Assembly (NCBI GenBank): GCA_025232375.1
Contig: CP060419.1
Coordinates: 3,471,001-3,535,000, forward strand
Source: Pseudoxanthomonas sp. NC8
GTDB taxonomy: Bacteria; Pseudomonadota; Gammaproteobacteria; Xanthomonadales; Xanthomonadaceae
Direction: 5' to 3'
Length of the DNA: 64,000 nucleotides
Each line of letters starts with the position of its first letter. Position 1 is the first letter of the stretch. Under the pieces are notes generated by a model. It worked only from the letters and a program-made list of their open reading frames with translations, was not told where the DNA came from and did no database searches. Position numbers and translations under genes: made by a program. Positions 13,409 to 22,647 of the stretch are shown one piece after another.

Positions 13409-13445
13409 GCACGAAACGCCGGTGCATCGCACTGGCGTTTCGTGC
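13409..13445 (+). terminator. Long hairpin after the aldolase gene
   Basis: Twelve perfect pairs (GCACGAAACGCC with GGCGTTTCGTGC) extend inward to about 16 pairs around a five-base loop. It starts 13 bp after the aldolase stop and ends 33 bp before pncA. There is no T-run, so it may act as a rho-dependent or processing hairpin, or serve both strands. Confidence 0.55.
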
Positions 13446-13477
13446 TCGAATCCGGGCAGCCGTCTCCGGAACCTGCG

Positions 13478-14107
13478 ATGCCCGCCTTTCCCGATACCAC
13501 CGTGCTGGTCGTGGTCGATGTGCAGCCGGACTTCATGCCCGGTGGCGCGCTCGCCTGCCACCGGGGCGATGCCGTCGTCCCCGGCATAGACGCGCTGCTG
13601 CGCGCGCGCCGCTACCGCACCGTGGTCGCCACCTGGGACTGGCATCCGCCCGGCCATGCCTCGTTCGCCAGCACGCATCCGGGCCGGCGGCCGTTCGAGT
13701 CGATCGAGCTGCACGGCCATCCGCAGACGCTGTGGCCCGACCATTGCGTGCAGGGCACGCCGGGCGCGGCGCTGGATCCCCGCGTGGACTGGACCGCGCT
13801 CGACCTGGTCCTGCGCAAGGGCGGCAACCGCCAGGTCGATTCGTACAGCGGGTTCCGCGAGAACTTCGGCCCCGGCGGCACGCGGCCGCCGACCGGCGCA
13901 GCCGGCTGGCTGCGCGAACGCGGCATCGCGGAGGTCCACGTCTGCGGCCTGGCCCGCGACTACTGCGTGCTGTGGACCGCGCAGGACGCGGCGGCCGCCG
14001 GCTTCCGCGTGCGCTTCCTCTGGGAACTGACCCGGCCGGTCACCCCGGCGGGCGACGCACCCACCCGCGCGGCGCTGGCCGCCGCCGGAATCGCCGTCGA
14101 CGACTGA
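13478..14107 (+). CDS. pncA: Nicotinamidase PncA
   Basis: Converts nicotinamide to nicotinate in NAD+ salvage. It has 209 residues and an intact frame. The isochorismatase-fold signatures are clear: VVDVQPDFMPGGALA (catalytic Asp), WDWHPPGHASFAS and HCVQGTPGA (metal-binding His region), DLVLRKGGN (catalytic Lys), and HVCGLARDYCVLWTAQDA with the nucleophilic Cys. The start at 13478 begins directly before the first strand; a longer in-frame start at 13406 would run through the hairpin and is less likely. It stands downstream of the Sir2 and aldolase region but is set off by the hairpin. Confidence 0.93.
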   Translation: MPAFPDTTVLVVVDVQPDFMPGGALACHRGDAVVPGIDALLRARRYRTVVATWDWHPPGHASFASTHPGRRPFESIELHGHPQTLWPDHCVQGTPGAALDPRVDWTALDLVLRKGGNRQVDSYSGFRENFGPGGTRPPTGAAGWLRERGIAEVHVCGLARDYCVLWTAQDAAAAGFRVRFLWELTRPVTPAGDAPTRAALAAAGIAVDD

Positions 14108-14156
14108 GTCCCCGGGCAGCAGCCGCTCAGCACGCGGCTGCTAGGCTGGTCCGGCC

Positions 14157-14353
14157 ATGAATACCGAGCACGCCTCCCTGCCGCCGCTGGTGGCCGACGA
14201 TCCGCCACCCGTGCCACCGGAACCACCGCTGCCCAGCGACTGCTGCGAAAGCGGCTGTCCGATCTGCGTGCACGACCTGTACACGCAGGAACTCGAGGCC
14301 TACCCGCCTTGGCACTGGCCGAATGGCTGCGTCGCCATCCCGCCGCCGGCTGA
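14157..14353 (+). CDS. Small oxidoreductase-like domain protein (DCCxSGCxxCVxDxY)
   Basis: A protein of about 62 residues with a Pro-rich start (PPPVPPEPPLP), then SDCCESGCPICVHDLYTQELE, the Cys-rich signature of the oxidoreductase-like family found in bacteria and at the N-terminus of some eukaryotic redox proteins. The exact role is unknown. The frame breaks at about 14305 (CCGCCTTGGCAC, expected CCGCCTGGCAC). Read across it, the protein ends ALAEWLRRHPAAG at the stop in 14351-14353, which meets the thioesterase gene end to end. Confidence 0.7.
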
Positions 14354-14362
14354 GCCGCGACT

Positions 14363-14802
14363 TCAGGCCGGCTGCGGCGCCTGCGCAACCGGCGCGGTGC
14401 TTGCCGGCAGCGGCGGCACCGCCGTCGGCTGGCCCAGCGGATCGAGCGCGATCATCACGAAGTGGCCGCGCGTGCACAGCTTGCGCTCGCCGCTGATCAG
14501 GTTCTCGGTGATCACCTCGACGTCCACGCTCATCGAGCTGCGCCCGACCTTGACCAGCTGCGCCACCACTTCGACCAGGTCGCCCTTGTGGATCGGCTGG
14601 TTGAAGTCGACCTGTTCCGAGCGCGCGGTGACCACCGTGGCCCGCGCATAGCGCGACGCGGCAATGAAGGACGCCATGTCCATCCACGCCAGCAGCCTTG
14701 GCCGCCGAACAGCGTGCCCAGATGGTTGGTGTGGTCGGGGAAGACCATGTGCAGCAACCGCGCCTCGGTCGGGCGGGCTTCGGCGTTCGCGACTTCGGAC
14801 AT
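14363..14802 (-). CDS. Acyl-CoA thioesterase, hotdog fold (YciA/BFIT type)
   Basis: Hydrolyses acyl-CoA esters. About 147 residues. Hotdog landmarks are MVFPDHTNHLGTLFGG, then after the break AWMDMASFIAASRYARATVVTA, VDFNQPIHKGDLVEVVAQLVKVGRSSMSVDVEV, and FVMIALDPLGQP. The His-x-Gly-x-x-Phe-Gly-Gly-like segment and the Asp in WMD are the active-site elements. The frame breaks at about 14697 (GGCCAAGGC, expected GGCCAGGC or similar). Start 14802 is the first ATG before the conserved segment. Confidence 0.85.
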
Positions 14803-14911
14803 GACGAGCTCCTGCGTTCGATCCGGCCTCCCGCGCACAGCCTAGCGCAAGCGGCCGTCACGGTCGCGTGGGCCATGTCGGACCACGCTGTGCCGCTGCC
14901 GCCCCAACGCT

Positions 14912-16214
14912 TCAGACGTCGAAGGCCAGCAGGTCCAGCCCGGTCGCGGCGCGGACCACGCGGCGATACAGCACGTTGCCGTTGCCGGCGTTGGTCGACA
15001 CCACCAGCGCGCGCTGGCGCGCCGGGTCGCCGAGGGCGAAGCTCTTGAAGATGCCGCCGTTGCTGCCGGAGTGGTAGAACACCGGCCCGCGCGGCGTCTG
15101 TTCCAGGTTCCAGCCCAGGCCCTTGTCGGTCCAGCGGTAAGGCACGTCGATCTGCCGCGTCAGCATGGCCGCGCGCGTGGCCGGGCGCAGTTCTGCAGGC
15201 GGCGGGACCGGCATGGACCATCAACGCCAGGAAGCGTGCGTAGTCCTGCACCGTGCAGCGCAGGCTGGCCGCCGCGTTGGCGACGATGTCGCCCGGCCAT
15301 ACCCCACCAGGCCGGAGGGCGCGATGGCCTGCACCGCGGGCAGCGCACGCGCCGCATCCGCGTAGCGCCAGGCCGACAGCGGCGTGCCCGAGCGCTCCGC
15401 CACCACCTGCGCCGCACTCCACTGCTCGCGCAGCATCTGCGGCGGCATGCCCGCGCCTTGGCCGGTGGTGGCATCGGCCGCGTCCGGCGCGCGATGCCCG
15501 TAGACGGAACGTGCCGCCAGTTCCGGGCTCCAGGCGTAGCTGCTGTCGCCCATGCCGGCGGGCACGAACAGCAGGCGCCGCATGGTCTGGTCCAGGCTCT
15601 CGCCGGTGATCGTCTCGACCACGCGTTGCAGCCAGAGGAAGGCCTCGCCCGAGTAGTCGATGCGCGTGCCGGGCGCCACTGCCGGCGCGAGCCTTTCGCG
15701 CGCCGGATCCTTGCGCCAGTCCGGCAGGCCGGTGGAGTGGCGCAGCACGTCACGCACGGTGATCGCGTCCAGGCACGCTCGCGCCGCGGCACCATCGTCG
15801 AGGTATTCCGGCCGCAGGTAGTCGACCAGCGGTGCGTCCAGCACCAGCTGGCCGCGGTCGACCAGCTGCAGCACCGCGTAGGCGAACACCGGCTTGCTGA
15901 GCGAGGCGACCTCGAACAGGGTCGTATCGGTAACCGGCGTGCGCCGCAGCGCATGACTCACGCCGAAGCTACCCGTAAGGCCAGCCGGCCAGCCTCGACC
16001 ACCGCGATGCCGATTCCCGGCACGCCCAGCGCCTGCATCTGCCGCGGCAGGTCGGCGAGGAACTCCCCGTCGGGATCCAGTCGGCCTCGTCATCACGGCG
16101 CGGTGCGGCCGGTGACGCGACTGGCAGTGCCGACAACATGCCGAGTGCCGCGCCACCGGCGAACAGGCGGCGACGCGATGGGGAAAAGCGGGTATCCGGG
16201 CTGTCGATGCGCAT
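14912..16214 (-). CDS. Secreted serine hydrolase, beta-lactamase/penicillin-binding-like, Tat-type signal
   Basis: About 434 residues. The leader reads SRRRLFAGGAALGML, a twin-arginine-like signal, so it is probably exported folded to the periplasm. The catalytic SxxK motif is in EVASLSKPVFAYAVLQLV. RHSTGLPDWRKDP and IDYSGEAFLWLQRVVE supply the Tyr region, and the C-terminal half has WNLEQTPRGPVFYHSGSNGG, the usual HxG motif. Such proteins include esterases, D-aminopeptidases and class C-like enzymes, and the substrate cannot be inferred. The frame breaks near 16080, 15975 (CCGTAAGGCCAG), 15298 and 15203. It lies downstream of nrdB on the same strand. Confidence 0.78.
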
Positions 16215-16349
16215 GGCCCATTGGAGCGGCTCGACGTGTCCGCTTCAAGCGGCGCGCCGGCACCGGTGTCCACGCCCGCCCGCTGCGCGAAGAAGCGGCG
16301 CCGCGGACGCGGCAACGTCGCCGCCCGGATGCGTGCCGGTGCGCGGCGG

Positions 16350-17370
16350 TCAGAAGGCGTGGTCGAAGCCGACCTCGCCCTGCACGCCGAGCTGGTAGGC
16401 CGACACCCGGCGCTCGAAGAAGTTGGTCAGCTCCTGCACGTCCTGCAGCTCCATGAACGGCAACGGGTTGCGCACGTGGTAACGGCGCTCCATGCCCAGC
16501 TTGGCGAAGTGGTGGTCGGCGCAGTGTTGCAGGTACTGGCGCATGTCGCGGGTGGAGATGCCGGCCACCCCGCCCGACAGCACGTCCTCGGCGAACTGCA
16601 GCTCGCACTCGATCGCCTCCTCGAGCATGGCGTAGACCTGCTGCTGCATCTCGTCGTCGAACAGGTCCGGCTCCTCCTCGCGCACGGTGCGCACGCACTC
16701 GAAGGCGAACTCCATGTGGCAGCTCTCGTCGCGGAACACCCAGTTGGTGCCCGAGGCCAGCCCCGGCAGCAGCCCGCGCGAGCGGAAGTAGTAGACGTAG
16801 GCGAATGCGGCGAAGAAGAACAGGCCCTCGATGCAGGCGGCGAAGCAGATCTGGTTGAGCAGGAACTGGCGGCGCTGCGCGCGGGTCTCGATGCGCGCGC
16901 CGGGCCTGGATCGAGTCGATCCACCTGAAGCAGAACTCGGCCTTCTTCCTGATCGCGGGGATGTTCTCCACCGCGGCGAAGGCCTTGGCGCGCTCGCCCG
17001 GGTCGGGCAGGTAGTTGTCGAGCAGGGTCAGGTAGAACTGCACGTGCAGCGCTTCCTCGTAGAGCTGCCTTGACAGGTACATCCGCGCCTCGGGCGCATT
17101 GAGGTGCTGGTACAGGTTCAGCACCAGGTTGTTGGACACGATCGAATCGCCGGTGGCGAAGAACGCGACCAGGCGGTGGATCAGGTGCCGGTCGGCCGGG
17201 GTCATCTTCGCGTGCAGGTCGGCGATGTCGATCTGGAAGTTGATCTCCTCCACCGTCCAGGTGTTCCTGATCGCGTCGCGGTACATGTCATAGAACTGCG
17301 GATAGCGCATCGGGCGCAGGGTCAGTTCAAAACCCGGATCGAGCAGCATCTGGCGGTTGTGGGTCGACAT
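16350..17370 (-). CDS. nrdB: Class Ia ribonucleotide reductase beta subunit NrdB
   Basis: Di-iron tyrosyl-radical subunit that supplies the radical for dNTP synthesis. About 340 residues. Helices carrying the iron ligands are visible: FATGDSIVSNNL, SRQLYEEALHVQFYLTLLDNYLPD, FAACIEGLFFFAAFAYVYYFR, MFRDESCHMEFAFECVRTV and ECELQFAEDV. The C-terminal tail ends near VQGEVGFDHAF. The frame breaks once at about 16908 (GCCGGGCCTGGATCG). It lies 180 bp downstream of nrdA and is probably in the same operon under the riboswitch. Confidence 0.92.
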
Positions 17371-17549
17371 GGCGGTGCCTCGGTGGCGTTGTCCGCGCCG
17401 CGCGTGGCGGTGGACGGGATGGAAACGATCGCGCGCGATCGCGCGGCGCGAGCCACCCCGGTTCGAATCGGGGCGGCGTGGGATTCAAGGCTGGCGCATC
17501 CGTGCGCTGGAACGTCCTGTTCCGGTATCCAGGCATCCGCTGCGGGGGA

Positions 17550-19981
17550 TTACTGGCAGGCCTCGCAGGCCTCCGGGTTCTCCAGCGAACACGCCACCGC
17601 CTCGACCGGGGTGTATTCCGGCTTCGGCGCGGCCGCCGCGGCATGGCCGACGGTGGTCTTGGCGATCCGGGTGGCCGGTCGCGAGCGCAGGTAGTAGGTG
17701 GTCTTGATGCCCTGCTTCCACGCATACATGTACATGGACGACATCGCGCCGATGTTCGGGCTCTCCATGAACAGGTTGAGCGAGGCGGACTGGTCGATGT
17801 ACGCGCCACGGCCGGCGGCCATGTCGATCAGCGCGCGCATCGGCAGCTCCCAGGCGGTGCGGTAGACCTGCTGCAGCGCCTCGGGGATCTGGGCGATACC
17901 TGGATCGAGCCTTCGGCCAGCTTGATCGCATCGCGCACTTCCGGCGTCCACAGGCCCAGCTTCTTCAGCTCGCCGATAAGGTAGCGGTTTGACCTGGAGG
18001 AAGTCGCCCGACAGCGTCTCGCGCTTGAACAGGTTGGACACCTGCGGCTCCACGCATTCGTAGCAGCCGGCGATCGAGGCGATGGTCGCGGTCGGGGCGA
18101 TGGCGATGAGCAGCGAATTGCGCAGGCCGTGCTCGCGGATGCGCACGCGCAGCGCGTCCCAGCGCTCCACATTCTCCGGGGCGATGTTGGGCATCGAACT
18201 GCAGCTCGCCGGCGGCGGCGCGGGTATCGGCGAACGAGGGATGGCGGCCGCGTTATGGGCCAGTTCGACCGAGGTTTGGGGCGTGGAAGTAGATCGCCTC
18301 GGCGATCTTCGCCGACAGCGCGCGCGCAGCCTCGCTGTCGAACGGCAGGCGCAGGCGGAAGAACACATCCTGCAGGCCCATGCAGCCCAGGCCCACCGGG
18401 CGCCAGCGCAGGTTGCCGCGGCGCGCAGTCTCGATCGGGTAGAAGTTCAGGTCGATGACACGGTCGAGCTGGCGCACGGTAAGGCGCACGGTCTCGGCCA
18501 GCTTGTCGAAATCGAACCGGCTCTCGCCATTCCCGAAGTCGTCGTCGAAATGGTTGGTAAGGTTGATCGAACCCAGGTTGCACACCGCGGTCTCTTCGGC
18601 CGAGGTGACCTCCGGGATTTCGGTGCACAGGTTGGACAGGTGGATGACATTGCCGCTGCGCAGGGTCTGGTTGCTGGCGCGGTTGCACTTGTCCTTGAAC
18701 GTCATCCAGCCGTTGCCGGTCTCGGCCAGGGTGCGCATCATCCGCGCGTACAGCTTGCGTGCCGGCACCGTCTTGCTCGCCTTGCCCTGCGCTTCGGCCT
18801 GCACGTAGGCCTGCGCGAACGCCTCGCCGTACAGGTCGACCAGCTCGGGCACCACGCGCGGGTCGAACAGCGACCAGTCCTGGTCGGCCTCCACCCGCTG
18901 CATGAACAGGTCCGGTACCCAGTTGGTAAGGTTGAGGTTGTGGGTGCGGCGCGCCTCGTCACCGGTGTTGTCGCGCAGTTCGAGGAAATCCTCGATGTCG
19001 GCGTGCCAGGTCTCCAGGTACACGCAGGCCGCGCCCTTGCGCTTGCCGCCCTGGTTGACCGCCGCCACCGAGGAGTCCAGCGTCTTCAGCCACGGCACGA
19101 TGCCGTTGCTGTGGCCGTTGGTGGAGCGGATCAGCGAGCCGCGCGAACGCACGCGCGTGTAACTCACGCCGATGCCGCCGCTGAACTTGGACAGCTGGGC
19201 GATGTCGCCGTACTTCTGGTAGATCGACTCCAGCGTGTCCTGCGGCGAATCGAGCAGGAAGCACGAGGACAGCTGCTCGTGGGTGGTGCCGCTGTTGAAC
19301 AGGGTCGGCGAGCTGGGCAGGTAGTCGAGCTGGCCCATGCGCCGGTACAGCGCCAGCGCCTCGGGCACGTCCTCCGACAGCGCGCAGGCGATGCGCAGGA
19401 AGAACTGCTGCGGGGTCTCGATCACCTTGCGGGTGTGCGGATGGCGCAGCAGGTAGCGGTCGTACAGCGTGCGCAGGCCGAAGTAGTCGAAGCCAGGTCC
19501 AGCGACGGGTCCGCCGCGTCGTTGAGCTTGCGCGCATTGGCCTGGACGAAGCCCAGCAGGCGCTCGTTGATCAGCCCGACCTCGTGGCCGCGCGCCACCG
19601 ACTGCGAAAACGCGTGGATCTCCTGGCCGGCGACTTCCTTGGCGATGCAGCCGGCGAGCAGGCGCGCGGTAAGGCGGCTGTATTCGGGTTCCTCGCCGGT
19701 CAGCAACGCGGCAGTGCGGATCGACAGTTCATCGAGCTCGCGCGTGCTGGCGCCGTCGTACAGGCCGGAGATGGTGCGCGTGGCCACGCGCATCGGATCG
19801 ACCGCATGCAGGCCTTCGCAGCTGCGCTGCACCGCGCGCACGATCTTGTTCAGGTCGACCGGCTCGCGGCTGCCGTTGCGCTTGGTCACGCTCATCGCGG
19901 TCGCGGTCGGCGGCGGGGTCAGCAGGAATGCGTCGTCCTGGGTCGGCCCTGGCAGGCGGCGACGGTCTCGGTCTGGTCCAC
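17550..19981 (-). CDS. nrdA: Class Ia ribonucleotide reductase alpha subunit NrdA
   Basis: Catalytic subunit that reduces NDPs, about 810 residues. The N-terminal ATP-cone reads VTKRNGSREPVDLNKIVRA. The barrel follows with SSPTLFNSGTTHEQLSSCFLL, YTRVRSRGSLI, NLCTEIPE, ETAVCNLGSINL and PTATIASIAGCYE. The end, ENPEACEACQ, carries the redox CxxC-type tail. The GTG at 19981 is chosen because AAGGAGG stands five to six bases upstream and the reading continues as VDQTETVAA then LLTPPPTATAMSVTKRNG. Frame breaks lie near 19947, 19493, 18280, 18195, 17985 and 17898. The gene is preceded by a cobalamin riboswitch and NrdR boxes. Confidence 0.92.
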
Positions 19982-20165
19982 GGTGTCCTCCTTGCGTGAT
20001 GCACGCGGCGGCCCGTCCCTCGCTGGGCTGCGGAAGGCCGGGTACCCCGGGAGGATGGAAAAGCGGCGTCGCAGGAGCCGAGAACGCGCAGGCGGACTGC
20101 GGGCTGGACCTGCTTCGCCAGCCATCTCCCCCGGAGATTCCGCGGCCGGCTCCGCGCGGTGTGCA

Positions 20166-20360
20166 TCGCGCGGCTGTCGGCAGGTCTTCGGACTCCCGGA
20201 CGCGGAAGGGCAGGCCTTCCTCCTACTGCCGCCGCTTCCCGGAACCAGGTTCCAGTGCTGCTTGGCGGGGTCGTTTCCAGTTACCGCTGCGGGGCAGTGC
20301 CGGACTCGCCTGTGGGCTCACCGGACTTCCCTTTTAAACCGGCGCATGGGCGCCGGTACC
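20166..20360 (-). ncRNA. Cobalamin (adenosylcobalamin) riboswitch controlling nrdAB
   Basis: Read on the minus strand, the segment has every landmark of the B12 element in order: a 5' stem, AAAAGGGAAGTCCGGTGAG, GGCACTGCCCCGCAGCGGTAA, the GGAAACGA loop, the CACTGG arm, GGAGGAAGGCCTG, and finally the B12 box AGTCCGAAGACCTGCC at 20179-20194. It lies about 185 bp before nrdA. B12 riboswitches in front of class I ribonucleotide reductases are known to switch them off when cobalamin allows a B12-dependent class II enzyme to work, so the genome probably carries nrdJ elsewhere. Confidence 0.95.
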
Positions 20361-20366
20361 GACGCG

Positions 20367-20414
20367 ACCCAAGATAGTGGGGTCACCAGCCAGCGTCAAC
20401 ACCATATATCGGGT
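20367..20414 (-). promoter_or_regulatory. nrdAB promoter with two NrdR boxes
   Basis: On the minus strand, TTGACG (20394-20399) and TATCTT (20371-20376) are spaced 17 bp apart, a good sigma-70 promoter that would start transcription just before the riboswitch. Two 16-bp NrdR-like boxes overlap it: ACACCATATATCGGGT at 20399-20414 and the weaker ACCCAAGATAGTGGGG at 20367-20382 (plus-strand readings). Their centres are 32 bp apart, the three-turn spacing usual for NrdR. The remaining 220 bp up to the esterase gene contain no recognisable element. Confidence 0.72.
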
Positions 20415-20634
20415 TTGACGCGCGAACGCGCGCGTGCCGACAGCCAGGTCCGGGGCGAGCGCCGGAAAGCTCGAGCGCCTTCGTCCCCCATCCATCGCCG
20501 TCCTGCCGCGCCTTGCGCAAGGCGGGGCCGGGATCGCGGTCAACCTCGCCCGGCCGTGGACGTTGCCAACGGTGCGGCCCCGTGGCCGTGCCACGCGACC
20601 GCACGCGCGGCCACGCCCCTGCGGAGGACTGGCC

Positions 20635-21546
20635 ATGAACGCACGCCTGTCACTGCTTCTGTCGCTGCTGGTGCTGGTGCTGCTGGCGGATGCCTCGTCC
20701 GCACAGGGCCTGCGGGAGCGGCTGGCGCGGGCCCGCGAGGCCTCCCGCCAGCCCGCCCCGCAGCTGCCCGACCTGCCCGCCGGCACCCGCGTGCTGCGCG
20801 ACGTGGCCTACGGCGACGACCCGCGCCAGCGCTTCGACGTCTACCTGCCCGCACAGCCGCTGCAGGGCGCGCCGCTGATCCTGTTCGTGCATGGCGGCGG
20901 CTGGGCCAACGGCAACAAGGACAACCCGGGCGTGGTCGAGGGCAAGGCCGGCAAGTGGCTGCCGGAGGGGCGCGCATTCGTATCGACCAACTACCGGATG
21001 CGGCCGGACACCGCGCCGCTGGACCAGGCCCGCGACGTCGCGCTCGCGCTGGCCCGGGTGCAATCGCTCGCGCCGCAGTGGGGCATCGATCCGGCGCGCG
21101 TGGTGCTGATGGGCCATTCGGCCGGCGCGCACCTGGCGGCACTGGTCGGCGCATCGTCGACGCTGTGGCGCGACGCCGGCGCGGTCCGCCCGCTGGGCGT
21201 GGTCTCGCTCGACAGCGGCGCGCTCGACGTGCCGGACATGATGCGCCGCCCGCGCCTGCCGCCGCTGTACGGGCGCGCCTTCGGCGACGATCCGGCGGAC
21301 TGGATCGAAGCTTCGCCGCGACACCGGCTCGCCGCCGATGCGGTGCCGATGCTGCTGGTCTGCTCGACCCGCCGCAACGACGCCTGTCCGCAGGCCGAGG
21401 CGTTCCGGGCGAGCGCCGCAGCTTTCCACGTGGCGATGCAGGTGCAGCCGGAAGACCTCTCGCATGCTCAGGTCAACCGCGAACTGGGCGAACCGTCGGC
21501 CTACACGCAGCGCGTGGACCGCTGGCTCGACGCAGTGCTGCGCTGA
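20635..21546 (+). CDS. Secreted alpha/beta-hydrolase (BD-FAE/esterase-lipase type)
   Basis: 303 residues with an intact frame. A signal peptide (LLLSLLVLVLLADASSAQ) is followed by an esterase domain of the carboxylesterase/kynurenine-formamidase-like group. The oxyanion motif is LILFVHGGGWANGNKDN, the nucleophile is in VVLMGHSAGAHLAALVG, an Asp region is near VVSLDSGALDVPDM, and a late His lies in DLSHAQVNRELG. It is probably a periplasmic or secreted esterase; the substrate is unknown. The ATG at 20635 has GCGGAGGA upstream. Confidence 0.82.
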   Translation: MNARLSLLLSLLVLVLLADASSAQGLRERLARAREASRQPAPQLPDLPAGTRVLRDVAYGDDPRQRFDVYLPAQPLQGAPLILFVHGGGWANGNKDNPGVVEGKAGKWLPEGRAFVSTNYRMRPDTAPLDQARDVALALARVQSLAPQWGIDPARVVLMGHSAGAHLAALVGASSTLWRDAGAVRPLGVVSLDSGALDVPDMMRRPRLPPLYGRAFGDDPADWIEASPRHRLAADAVPMLLVCSTRRNDACPQAEAFRASAAAFHVAMQVQPEDLSHAQVNRELGEPSAYTQRVDRWLDAVLR

Positions 21547-21645
21547 ACCACGCGGCCCTTCCCGTTGCGCAGGGGGCAGCCGCCGGGCCGGGCGACGGGC
21601 CAGGCGTGCCGTCGCGACGGGCGAGGCATCGGCGACACTGTGCAC

Positions 21646-22278
21646 ATGCGCCCGCTTCCGACCTCCGCCAATGCCCGCCTGGGCAGCGCCATCCTCTGCC
21701 TGCTCGTGCTGTTCTGCGCGCTGGCGACCATGGTCCAGGCCGTGCGGCCCGAGTACGACTGGTGGGACGCACCGTTGAGCTTTACCTGGCCGGCCCGCAC
21801 AGCGGCTGGCTGCGGCTGGCCTATTACGGCCAGGTGCCGGTGCGGCGCTGCTCGGCGTCGGCCTGCAGCGCGCGCTCGTGCCGGGGCGCGCTACCGGCTG
21901 GTTCCCGTCCTGCTGCTGGCCGGCGGCGTGGCGCTGGCCATCACCGCGACCTGGCCCGGTCCCAGCCCCGGGCACCCGGTCAGCGACGCTGGCGCGATCG
22001 TGCACGGACTGTCCGCGATCGCCTCATTCCTGCTGGTCGGCAGCGCCATGCTGCTGCAGTCCATCGCGCTGCGCCGCGACCCGCACTGGCGCGCGGTGGC
22101 CGCGGCGATGCTGGCACTGGCGGTACTCGCCTTCGCCGGCCTGTGGTTGCACGCACTGTGGAAGTCGCTGCCGCGCGGGGCGTCGCAGAAAGCGGTGGTC
22201 TCGCTCTACCTGCTGTGGCTCGGTGCGGCCGCATGGCGCCTGCGCTCGGCGCCGACGCAGACCGCAGCGATCGCCTGA
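21646..22278 (+). CDS. DUF998 family membrane protein
   Basis: About 211 residues and six hydrophobic segments (first SAILCLLVLFCALATMVQ, then VPVLLLAGGVALAITATWP, VHGLSAIASFLLVGSAMLL, AVAAAMLALAVLAFAGLWL and the C-terminal helix AVVSLYLLWLGAAAW). The DUF998 pattern (TWPGPSPGHPVSDAGAIVHGL) is present. No function is established. A frame change near 21790 and its reversal near 21880 scramble about 30 residues between PLSF and RYRLVP; the other frame there reads YLAGPHSGWLRLAYYGQ, the expected loop. Confidence 0.65.
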   Translation: MRPLPTSANARLGSAILCLLVLFCALATMVQAVRPEYDWWDAPLSFTWPARTAAGCGWPITARCRCGAARRRPAARARAGARYRLVPVLLLAGGVALAITATWPGPSPGHPVSDAGAIVHGLSAIASFLLVGSAMLLQSIALRRDPHWRAVAAAMLALAVLAFAGLWLHALWKSLPRGASQKAVVSLYLLWLGAAAWRLRSAPTQTAAIA

Positions 22279-22337
22279 CCGCCTGCCGCCTGCCGCCGAC
22301 GCCGTCGTCCAAGGCCGCCCGGCGCGGCGCCCACTGC

Positions 22338-22598
22338 ATGCTAACGTCGGCGCCGGTATCCCGCGGATGCAGCCATGCCTGCCGAACGCACTCCGTCGCT
22401 GCCCCCGCCGGCCGCGTGCTCTGCCTGGTCCTCGGCCTGCTGTTCGCCGCCAGCGCGGCCTACGTCGCCGGCGTGGCCAGCGATGGCGCGATGTGGCTCG
22501 GCGCGGCCCTGATCGCGGTGCTGTCGATCGACCTGCTGGTGGCCGCGCTCCAGGCGCGCCATCCGCGCGTGGCGGGCTGGCTGTCGCTGCTGCCCTGA
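22338..22598 (+). CDS. Small hypothetical protein with two membrane segments
   Basis: About 86 residues from ATG 22338. The C-terminal two thirds are convincing: VLCLVLGLLFAASAAYVAGV and AMWLGAALIAVLSIDLLVAAL are two membrane helices, ending RVAGWLSLLP. The start is doubtful. The upstream TGCTAACGT resembles an extended -10 promoter element, which would favour the out-of-frame ATG at 22375 (MPAERTPSLPPPA) with a frame error before GRVLCL. I do not recognise the family. Confidence 0.45.
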   Translation: MLTSAPVSRGCSHACRTHSVAAPAGRVLCLVLGLLFAASAAYVAGVASDGAMWLGAALIAVLSIDLLVAALQARHPRVAGWLSLLP

Positions 22599-22647
22599 GT
22601 GCGCAGGGCCGGGCGAGTGGCGGCGCAGGCGACCGTCCTGCCGGCGT

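Noticed and set aside
18082..20337. Long plus-strand open frame of 751 codons over nrdA and the riboswitch
   Set aside because: It is the antisense of the clear nrdA gene and of the B12 riboswitch, with low-complexity composition.
19584..22598. Open frame of 1004 codons
   Set aside because: It runs across nrdA antisense, the riboswitch, and out-of-frame parts of two other genes. Only its last ~86 codons coincide with a plausible small membrane protein.
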